Origin: Pseudomonadota bacterium
GTDB taxonomy: Bacteria; Pseudomonadota; Alphaproteobacteria; Rhizobiales; Rhizobiaceae
Length of the DNA stretch: 6,133 nucleotides
Assembly: GCA_023399635.1 (NCBI GenBank)
Contig: JAEWOP010000187.1
Location: 1-6,133, forward strand
Direction of reading: 5' to 3'
Shown: piece by piece, positions 1 through 5,083 of the stretch
Layout of the letters: each line of letters starts with the position of its first letter
Numbering within the stretch: position 1 is the first letter of the stretch
Position numbers and translations under genes: made by a program
Notes under the pieces: generated by a model
The model's input: only the letters and a program-made list of their open reading frames with translations
What the model was told of the DNA's origin: nothing
Database searches by the model: none

Positions 1-763
1 CCTTCACCACCAGCTCCGCATATTCGCCGGGCTTGTGGTCGCCCTTCGGCGGCGTCACGGTCGTGCGCTGGAACGGCTCCGGCGCAATCTCGCCTGACTT
101 GCCGGCAGTGGTCACGCCGTCCTTGGCAAAATCGTAGCGGTCGATCCAGGCCTTGGCCGCATGGTGGTCGACGACGAGGATCTCGTCCGGCAGGAACAGC
201 ACCATGTCGCGCTGGTCTTCCGGACGCTGCATGGAAAGCTTGATGGCATCGAACTGGAAGGCGAGATCGTATCCGAAGGCGCCGAACAGGCCGATCGCCG
301 AATCGGCGTCGGAGTAGAACAGGTCCACCACCGCGCGCAGCACGGTGAACACCGTCGGCATCTTGGAGCGTTCTTCTTCCGTGAAGGCGCGGGACGGCTG
401 GTTGACCGTCAGGTCCAGCCGGCGCGCGGTCCGCGCACCGAGCGTCAGGTCCGCCACCGTTGCGAGCCTCTCCGCCACGAACGAGAGCAGCACCTCGCCC
501 CGTTCGTTATAGCCCTCGATCCAGACCTCGCGGCCATGCGAGGAAATGCCAAGCGGCGGATCGACGATCGCCGTATCCCAGCGGGTATAACGGCCCGGAT
601 ATTCGTAGTTGGAGGAGAAGACGGCGCCCCGCCGCTCGTCGCGCTTGTCCACATAGCCGGAGACCGCATCCGCATAGGGCGTCGGCCGGCGCATCCGGCT
701 GACGGCGATACCGCCCTTGGTCTCGTAGGTTTCCGAACCGTCGTCCCGGATGATCGTCACCAT
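1..763 (-). CDS. trpE: Anthranilate synthase, fused TrpE(G) type, N-terminal 254 residues (partial)
   Basis: This is the first enzyme of tryptophan synthesis, converting chorismate and glutamine to anthranilate in the cytoplasm. Only the N-terminal part of component I is here, and the frame is open to the window edge. In rhizobia the glutamine amidotransferase (TrpG) is normally fused at the C-terminus, but that half is outside the window, so the fusion is inferred. My translation (MVTIIRDDGSETYETKGGIA at the start) contains AVFSSNYEYPGRYTRWD (residues 47-63), DPPLGIS (68-74), LFGAFGYDLAFQFD (159-172) and FLPDEILVVDH (190-200), all typical of rhizobial TrpE(G) as I remember it. The SSN at 50-52 lies in the tryptophan feedback-binding region of the family. 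The ATG at 763 has a GGAG (772-775) eight bases upstream. The gene is preceded by the trpL attenuator, so expression should fall when charged tRNA-Trp is plentiful. Confidence 0.95.
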   Translation of the reverse strand, partial: MVTIIRDDGSETYETKGGIAVSRMRRPTPYADAVSGYVDKRDERRGAVFSSNYEYPGRYTRWDTAIVDPPLGISSHGREVWIEGYNERGEVLLSFVAERLATVADLTLGARTARRLDLTVNQPSRAFTEEERSKMPTVFTVLRAVVDLFYSDADSAIGLFGAFGYDLAFQFDAIKLSMQRPEDQRDMVLFLPDEILVVDHHAAKAWIDRYDFAKDGVTTAGKSGEIAPEPFQRTTVTPPKGDHKPGEYAELVVK

Positions 764-771
764 TTCCTGCT

Positions 772-775
772 CTCC
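772..775 (-). promoter_or_regulatory. Ribosome binding site of trpE
   Basis: GGAG on the minus strand sits eight bases before the ATG at 763 and lies downstream of the terminator, so it is present only on read-through transcripts. An AGGA at 768-765 is one base from the ATG and too close to serve. The site supports the chosen trpE start. Confidence 0.7.
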
Positions 776-803
776 GTTTCCCTCACCCGAAACCGCGGAC
801 AAC

Positions 804-834
804 AAAAAAGCCGCCTCGGTTCTCGGGCGGCTTT
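804..834 (-). terminator. Intrinsic terminator of the trp attenuator
   Basis: On the minus strand, AAAGCCGCC (834-826) and GGCGGCTTT (815-807) form a perfect 9-bp stem around a 10-base loop, followed by six T (809-804), three of which are shared with the stem. It lies 37 bases downstream of the trpL stop codon and 40 bases before the trpE start, as a conditional terminator should. The outer 3' arm pairs only when segment 3 is not held by the antiterminator. Confidence 0.92.
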
Positions 835-871
835 GGGGTCTTGTCGATGGACATGACTGGTCAAGGCCGCG

Positions 872-916
872 TCAGCGTGCCCACCACCAGTTACCGATGT
901 TCATCGAGTTGATCAT
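872..916 (-). CDS. trpL: trp leader peptide TrpL (14 aa, three consecutive Trp codons)
   Basis: This 15-codon ORF encodes MINSMNIGNWWWAR followed by TGA. Three tandem TGG codons followed by Ala-Arg-stop are the hallmark of the rhizobial trp leader peptide. The S. meliloti peptide, as I remember it, is also 14 residues and also ends WWWAR. The ribosome translating it senses charged tRNA-Trp: stalling at the Trp codons should favour an antiterminator, and completion should favour the terminator at 804-834. There is no Shine-Dalgarno sequence before the ATG at 916. The promoter spacing suggests a leaderless mRNA beginning at or beside the AUG, as reported for S. meliloti. A second in-frame ATG (902-904) would give a 10-residue peptide. 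The family literature also describes the free peptide (peTrpL) as acting in trans in antibiotic response; that is known only for relatives. Confidence 0.93.
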   Translation of the reverse strand: MINSMNIGNWWWAR

Positions 917-923
917 GCGCGAA

Positions 924-952
924 GAAATACAGCGCGTCTCGTTTCTCCGCAA
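924..952 (-). promoter_or_regulatory. Candidate promoter of trpL-trpE
   Basis: On the minus strand, TTGCGG (952-947) and TATTTC (929-924) are separated by 17 bases, and the -10 box ends seven bases before the trpL ATG (917-923 between). The spacing fits a sigma-70-type promoter starting transcription at the A of the AUG, the arrangement described for S. meliloti trpL. The -35 matches TTGACA at four of six positions, while the -10 is weak (TAT only), so the assignment rests mainly on position. Confidence 0.55.
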
Positions 953-1023
953 GCGGATTTCTAACGGGTGAGACCAAATCCGGTTTCGAGCGTTGGCTAT
1001 GGCCGATCCACAGAGCCTGCCCC

Positions 1024-2025
1024 ATGCTGCGTCCCGCCCTCGTCCTCCTCCTGGCCCTGCCCCTTCTGGCCGCCGCCCTGCCGCGTAACGGCCCCATGCC
1101 CGTAGCGAAACCTGCGGTCGAGGTGAATAGGCAGGAGAAGGCGGCGGAACCGGAAACACCGGCCGAGGCACCTCCGCCGGGTGCCGCGGCTGCTCCGACG
1201 CCCGAACCGAAGCCGGAGACGCAAGCGCCTGCCGCACCGTCCCCGGCTCCGGCTCCGGAAGAACCCTCTGAAGCCCAATCCGCTGGGTCGCCACCCGAAG
1301 AAGGCCCGGGCGGCGAGAGCCCGCCCGCGACCGCCGACGGGAGGGAGGCCGAGGGCGAAGCAGCCAAGGAAAGGCCAGAGAAAGAGACGGAGCCGAAGGG
1401 AGAGGCGCCCAAAGAGCCGCCAAAGGAGCCAGAGGAGCCGCCCCCTCCTCCACTGCCGATCGCCACGGAACATCCCGAGGACCTGAAGGCCTGCCTCGCC
1501 GATCTCGCCGCCTTGGGGACGAAGTATGAAACGGCCACCCGCATCGACGACGGCGAAGGCTGCGGCATAGCCCAGCCGCTCGAGGTGGCGGAGGTCCTGC
1601 CCGGCATCGACACTGGCGGCGCGCAAATGCGCTGCGAAACCGCACGCGCCCTCGCCCACTGGCTGAAGGATACGGTGAACCCTGCGCTCAAGATCGCGCT
1701 GCCCGACCGGAAGATCACCGGCCTCACCACGGGTTCCACCTATGCCTGCCGGCTTCGAAACGGCGCCGCGGAGGGCAAGATCTCAGAGCACGCCCGCGGA
1801 AACGCCATCGACATCGCCGCCTTCCGGCTGGACGACGGCACGGAGATCACCATGAAGCCGCGCGCCGAGGACGGCACGATGGAAGGCGCCTTCCAGCGCA
1901 CCGCCTCAGCCGGCGCCTGCCTGCATTTCTCGACCGTCCTCTCCCCCGGCAGCGACGCCGCCCACCAGGACCACCTGCATCTGGACGTGCTGGAGCGAGA
2001 GCCCGGCTACAGGTACTGCCGGTGA
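1024..2025 (+). CDS. Extensin-like family protein, secreted, with Pro/Glu/Ala-rich linker
   Basis: This 333-residue protein starts with MLRPALVLLLALPLLAAALP, a likely Sec signal peptide (cleavage near residue 18-20). Residues about 30-145 are a low-complexity linker rich in Pro, Glu, Ala and Lys. Residues about 150-333 form the conserved bacterial extensin-like C-terminal domain, which I recognise from its ending SEHARGNAIDI (254-264), AHQDHLHLDV (313-322) and GYRYCR (328-333). This domain resembles LAS-type zinc peptidases: H256, D263 and H317-x-H319 follow their H-x6-D and HxH pattern, suggesting a peptidoglycan peptidase-like fold. Activity is an inference, since the family is not well characterised. 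Six cysteines (157, 180, 204, 242, 299, 332) in the C-terminal domain could form disulfides, consistent with export. There is no good Shine-Dalgarno, but no other upstream start keeps the signal peptide. It is divergent from trpL with 107 bases between the starts. Confidence 0.88.
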   Translation: MLRPALVLLLALPLLAAALPRNGPMPVAKPAVEVNRQEKAAEPETPAEAPPPGAAAAPTPEPKPETQAPAAPSPAPAPEEPSEAQSAGSPPEEGPGGESPPATADGREAEGEAAKERPEKETEPKGEAPKEPPKEPEEPPPPPLPIATEHPEDLKACLADLAALGTKYETATRIDDGEGCGIAQPLEVAEVLPGIDTGGAQMRCETARALAHWLKDTVNPALKIALPDRKITGLTTGSTYACRLRNGAAEGKISEHARGNAIDIAAFRLDDGTEITMKPRAEDGTMEGAFQRTASAGACLHFSTVLSPGSDAAHQDHLHLDVLEREPGYRYCR

Positions 2026-2232
2026 CGTGACAGGCCCACACGCCCCAAGCCTGCGTCAACCATCGTCATGGATTGTCTCTGCGGTTCGATCATCCCGCAG
2101 ATACTCGCGGCCACCGGTGACGTTTTCAGAGATTCGAAACATTGTTGTGGCAGTCGGAAGCACCGCCGGCCGCCCGGAAGCCTTGGCCTCGCAGCCATTG
2201 GCTATCGATGGCTGGCGCTTGTTCTGAAGCAG
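2026..2232. other. Intergenic region between the extensin-like gene and the GGDEF gene
   Basis: This stretch of 207 bases separates two co-directional genes. The reading frame of the downstream gene is open through part of it (from 2068), but that segment does not resemble the protein family. A 7-bp hairpin, TCTGCGG (2078-2084) with CCGCAGA (2095-2101) around a 10-base loop, lacks a T-run, so I do not call it a terminator. I see no convincing promoter by eye, though the gap is large enough to hold one for the GGDEF gene. Confidence 0.5.
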
Positions 2233-3141
2233 ATGGAAACTCTTCCTGTGTTTACGCAGCAGCAACTGACGTCGATCCTGTCCTCCTTGCCTGATCCGGC
2301 CTTCATCCTGACCCGCAGTGGCCGATATGCTGCGGTCTTCGGCGGCAAAGACCTCAGGCATTATCATGACGGGAGCGCGCTTATCGGGCGCAGCATGTTC
2401 GAAGTGCTCAAGGAAGAGAAGGCACTATGGTTCCTCGGCGAGATTGAAAGGGCGCTCGAAACCGGGAGCCTCCATATTGTCGAATACGAACTCAGTGGCA
2501 GCGACGTCAAAGGGGTCGGCGATGGCCCCAGCGATCCGATCTGGTTCGAAGGCAGGGTTCAGGCGCTGGATTTCCCGGTTGAGGGCGAACCGGCCGTTGT
2601 CTGGGTCTCGAGCAACATAACGGAGAAGAACCAGACCCAGCAGACGCTGCGCCAACTGAGCGAGACGGATGCGCTGACGGGGCTTTATAACCGCCGCAAG
2701 CTGATGGAGACATTGGACCACCGGCTGGCGGCTTATGAGCAGGACAGCGATCAGACATCGGTGCTGGTTTTCGATCTCGACAACTTCAAGCACCTCAATG
2801 ACGAGATGGGACATCACGCTGGCGACGCAGCACTCGTGGAAATTGCCCGCATATGTCGCCAGCAGTTGCGCAAGAGCGATGTCGTCGCTCGTCTTGGAGG
2901 CGACGAGTTCGTCGTTGTCATGCCCGATACCCCTCGCGTCGATGCGTTGAGAATCGCCGAGCGGCTTCGTGAGAGTGTTTCGCTCATCCTGCGGGAGAAC
3001 CTGCAGTACGACTCAACGATCAGCGGCGGCCTGAGCGAATTCGAACGGCTTGATCGGGTTTCCAGCGACATACTGAAACGCGCAGACGAGGCTCTGTATC
3101 AATCGAAAAGGCGTGGCCGGAACCGGGTTCTCGCAGCTTAG
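2233..3141 (+). CDS. PAS-GGDEF diguanylate cyclase
   Basis: This 302-residue protein should synthesise cyclic di-GMP from two GTP. Residues about 11-135 look like a PAS-type sensor (LPDPAFILTRSGRYAAVFGG near the start, VVWVSSNITEKN at the end), with a short connecting helix, then a GGDEF domain from about 145. The catalytic features are intact: DALTGLYNRR (146-155), FDLDNFK (180-186) and RLGGDEF (220-226). An RxxD product-inhibition site, RKSD (213-216), lies five residues before GGDEF, so feedback inhibition is likely. There is no EAL domain and no clear transmembrane helix, so it is probably cytoplasmic. I chose the ATG at 2233, which gives METLPVFTQQQL directly before the sensor. An ATG at 2068 is in frame, but its 55 extra residues look non-coding. 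The Shine-Dalgarno is weak (GAAG, 2226-2229). The sensed signal cannot be told from sequence. Confidence 0.92.
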   Translation: METLPVFTQQQLTSILSSLPDPAFILTRSGRYAAVFGGKDLRHYHDGSALIGRSMFEVLKEEKALWFLGEIERALETGSLHIVEYELSGSDVKGVGDGPSDPIWFEGRVQALDFPVEGEPAVVWVSSNITEKNQTQQTLRQLSETDALTGLYNRRKLMETLDHRLAAYEQDSDQTSVLVFDLDNFKHLNDEMGHHAGDAALVEIARICRQQLRKSDVVARLGGDEFVVVMPDTPRVDALRIAERLRESVSLILRENLQYDSTISGGLSEFERLDRVSSDILKRADEALYQSKRRGRNRVLAA

Positions 3142-3287
3142 CCGCTCGTTGCAGATTGGATACTCCACAAGATCTCTGCCGAAGGTCCCGAGGAAAACTC
3201 CGTTTGGCGCCAGAGGCGGGCATCGTGACAAGCGTCTTCGGTCGGCCGCATGACGCAGCAGAGCCGATCCACTGCGGCGAAAACTCC
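3142..3287. other. Convergent intergenic region between the GGDEF gene and fhs
   Basis: The two genes end facing each other across 146 bases. Only weak inverted repeats are visible (for example GCGTC against GACGC between about 3231 and 3256), and none has a T-run on either strand. No gene or clear bidirectional terminator is seen. Confidence 0.45.
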
Positions 3288-4967
3288 CTAAAACAACCCC
3301 TCCACATTCCCGTCGTCGTTGAGGAAAATCCGCTCCGCTGCCGGTGAACTCGGCAGCCCGGGCATGGTCATGATTTCGCCTGTGATGGCGACGACGAAGC
3401 CTGCACCGGCGGCAAGCCGCACCTCGCGCACCGGCACCACATGCCCCTCCGGCGCACCGCGCAGGTTGGGATCGGTGGAGAAGGAATACTGGGTCTTTGC
3501 CATGCAGACCGGCAGGTGGCCATAGCCTGCCGCCTCCCAGGCCTTCAACTGGTCGCGAACCGCCTTGTCGGCTGTCACCTCGCCGGCATGGTAGATCTTC
3601 GAGGCCACCGTCTCGATCTTCTCCATCAGCGGCATGTCGTCCGGATAAAGCGGCTTGAAGTCTGCCTGCCCGCTGTCGGCGAGTTCCGCCACGCGCTCCG
3701 CAAGCTCCGTAATCCCCGCCCCGCCTTCGGCCCAGTGGCGGCAGAGGATGGCATCGGCGCCGTGGCGCGCGACATAGTCCTGCAGCGCCGCCACCTCCGC
3801 CTCCGTGTCGGAAGTAAAATGGTTGATCGCCACCACCACCGGTACGCCGAAGCGACGGACATTGGCGATGTGGCGGCCGAGATTGGCGCAGCCACGCGTC
3901 AGTGCCGCCACATCCTCCTGCCCCAGATCTTCCTTACTCACGCCGCCGTTCATCTTCAGCGCCCGGACGGTGGCGACGATCACGGCCGCCGACGGCGTTA
4001 GCCCCGCCATGCGGCACTTGATGTCAAAGAATTTTTCGGCTCCGAGATCGGCGCCGAATCCGGCTTCCGTTACAACGTAGTCAGCCAGCTTCAGCGCGGT
4101 CTTTGTTGCGATCACCGAATTGCAGCCATGGGCGATGTTGGCAAAGGGGCCGCCATGCACGAAGGCTGGGTTGTTTTCCAGCGTCTGCACGAGGTTGGGT
4201 TGCATTGCATCCTTCAAGAGCACCGCCATCGCCCCATCCGCCTTCAGGTCGCGGGCGAAAACAGGAGACTTGTCGCGCCGGTAGGCCACGATGATGGAAC
4301 CCAGCCGCCGCTCCAGATCGTCGAAATCCTCTGCGAGGCACAGGATCGCCATGACCTCGGAGGCCACCGTGATGTCGAAACCGGTCTCGCGTGGAAAACC
4401 GTTCGCAACGCCGCCCAGCGCGCCCGTCATCTGCCGCAGCGCCCGGTCATTCATGTCCATCGCCCGCCGCCAGGTGATGCGCCTAACGTCGATGTCGAGC
4501 GCATTGCCCCAGTAGACGTGGTTGTCGATCATCGCAGCTAGCAGGTTGTGCGCGGAGGTGATGGCGTGGAAGTCGCCGGTAAAGTGGAGGTTGATGTCCT
4601 CCATCGGGATCACCTGCGCATAGCCACCACCCGCCGCCCCGCCCTTCATGCCGAAAGAGGGGCCGAGCGACGGCTCGCGGATGCACACGACGGCGCGACG
4701 GCCGATGCGGTTGAGCCCGTCGACGAGACCGACCGTGGTGGTTGTCTTGCCCTCCCCTGCCGGCGTCGGGCTGATGGCCGTCACCAGGATCAGCTTGCCA
4801 TCCGGCCGCTCCTTCAGGGAACGGATGAAAGCTGCACTCAGTTTGGCTTTGTCATGCCCGTAGGGCGCGAGATGATCATGAGGGATGCCGAGGCTGCCTC
4901 CAACCTCCACGATCGGCTTCTTCCGCGCCATGCGCGCAATCTCGATATCGCTCTTCACCGCCGCCAT
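3288..4967 (-). CDS. fhs: Formate-tetrahydrofolate ligase
   Basis: This enzyme (EC 6.3.4.3) joins formate to tetrahydrofolate using ATP, giving 10-formyl-THF for purine, formyl-Met and one-carbon metabolism in the cytoplasm. The product is 559 residues, the usual length. It has the nucleotide-binding loop TPAGEGKTTTT (68-78), the family signature GMKGGAAGGGY (106-116) followed by PMEDINLHFTGDFHAI (121-136), the second signature VATVRALKMNGG (331-342), and the typical C-terminus GEIMTMPGLPSSPAAE (530-545) ending in GLF. I chose the ATG at 4967 because AAGGGAA (4980-4974) lies six bases upstream and MAAVKSDIEIAR matches the family start. The in-frame ATGs at 4988 and 5057 add residues unlike the family. 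The gene stands alone: no folD, glyA or formate dehydrogenase gene is adjacent. Confidence 0.97.
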   Translation of the reverse strand: MAAVKSDIEIARMARKKPIVEVGGSLGIPHDHLAPYGHDKAKLSAAFIRSLKERPDGKLILVTAISPTPAGEGKTTTTVGLVDGLNRIGRRAVVCIREPSLGPSFGMKGGAAGGGYAQVIPMEDINLHFTGDFHAITSAHNLLAAMIDNHVYWGNALDIDVRRITWRRAMDMNDRALRQMTGALGGVANGFPRETGFDITVASEVMAILCLAEDFDDLERRLGSIIVAYRRDKSPVFARDLKADGAMAVLLKDAMQPNLVQTLENNPAFVHGGPFANIAHGCNSVIATKTALKLADYVVTEAGFGADLGAEKFFDIKCRMAGLTPSAAVIVATVRALKMNGGVSKEDLGQEDVAALTRGCANLGRHIANVRRFGVPVVVAINHFTSDTEAEVAALQDYVARHGADAILCRHWAEGGAGITELAERVAELADSGQADFKPLYPDDMPLMEKIETVASKIYHAGEVTADKAVRDQLKAWEAAGYGHLPVCMAKTQYSFSTDPNLRGAPEGHVVPVREVRLAAGAGFVVAITGEIMTMPGLPSSPAAERIFLNDDGNVEGLF

Positions 4968-4973
4968 CTGGTA

Positions 4974-4980
4974 TTCCCTT
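4974..4980 (-). promoter_or_regulatory. Ribosome binding site of fhs
   Basis: AAGGGAA on the minus strand is a strong Shine-Dalgarno six bases before the ATG at 4967. It decides against the longer reading frames beginning at 4988 or 5057. Confidence 0.8.
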
Positions 4981-5044
4981 GGATGCATGCGGTGACTTGG
5001 CCATATCGGACGCGCCGACACAAGCGACGCACCTGCCAAGGCTG

Positions 5045-5072
5045 ACATTGTGAACATTCAATTTCACAATGT
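5045..5072. repeat. Inverted repeat between the TonB receptor and fhs, operator-like
   Basis: ACATTGTGAA (5045-5054) and TTCACAATGT (5063-5072) are perfect 10-base inverted repeats around an 8-base AT-rich centre. The element starts 11 bases past the receptor stop codon and lies 77 bases before the fhs ATG. It has no T-run, and the stem is AT-rich, so it looks more like a binding site for a dimeric regulator of fhs than an intrinsic terminator. A role as an mRNA 3' stem-loop for the receptor remains possible. The TGTGA/TCACA half-sites recall CRP, but the spacing is 10 rather than 6, so I do not assign a regulator. Confidence 0.5.
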
Positions 5073-5083
5073 TTCCGCGCAAC

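Larger units (their letters stand above)
804..916 (-). ncRNA. rnTrpL: trp attenuator leader RNA / rnTrpL-type small RNA (about 113 nt)
   Basis: The leader runs from the trpL AUG to the U-run of the terminator. In S. meliloti the equivalent attenuated transcript is about 110 nt and, besides controlling trpE(G) in cis, acts in trans as a small RNA on other mRNAs (trpDC, sinI). The predicted length here matches closely. Competing structures can be seen. A 1:2 stem pairs 902-906 with 845-849, 897-900 with 851-854 and 886-891 with 856-861, and its 5' arm spans the Trp codons. A terminator stem (3:4) pairs 826-834 with 807-815. A plausible antiterminator pairs 866-870 with 827-831, helped by 862-865 with 840-843. 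The pairings were found by eye without energy calculation. Trans-acting function is inferred from homology. Confidence 0.85.

Noticed and set aside
161..856. Long plus-strand open frame (231 codons) opposite trpE
   Set aside because: It is antisense to well-recognised trpE sequence and crosses the attenuator; its translation is Arg/His-rich with no family resemblance.
872..1739. Long minus-strand open frames (220 to 282 codons) opposite the extensin-like gene
   Set aside because: They are shadows of the GC-rich Pro/Glu/Ala-rich linker, giving Gly/Ser/Arg-rich low-complexity translations. Only the last 14 codons of the 872-1645 frame are real, as trpL.
2068..2232. N-terminal extension of the GGDEF protein from ATG 2068
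   Set aside because: The extra 55 residues contain Cys/Arg-rich sequence unlike the family, there is no ribosome binding site at 2068, and a family-like start exists at 2233.
3441..5045. Plus-strand open frames (up to 186 codons) opposite fhs
   Set aside because: They are antisense to a fully conserved gene, with Arg/His-rich translations and no recognisable domain.
4968..5057. N-terminal extension of fhs from ATG 5057 or 4988
   Set aside because: The strong Shine-Dalgarno at 4980-4974 and the family-like MAAVKSDIEIAR start favour 4967; the extension would run into the inverted repeat.
5049..5068. CRP/FNR-type site (TGTGA and TCACA halves)
   Set aside because: The spacing between half-sites is 10 bases, not 6, so it is kept only as an unassigned inverted repeat.
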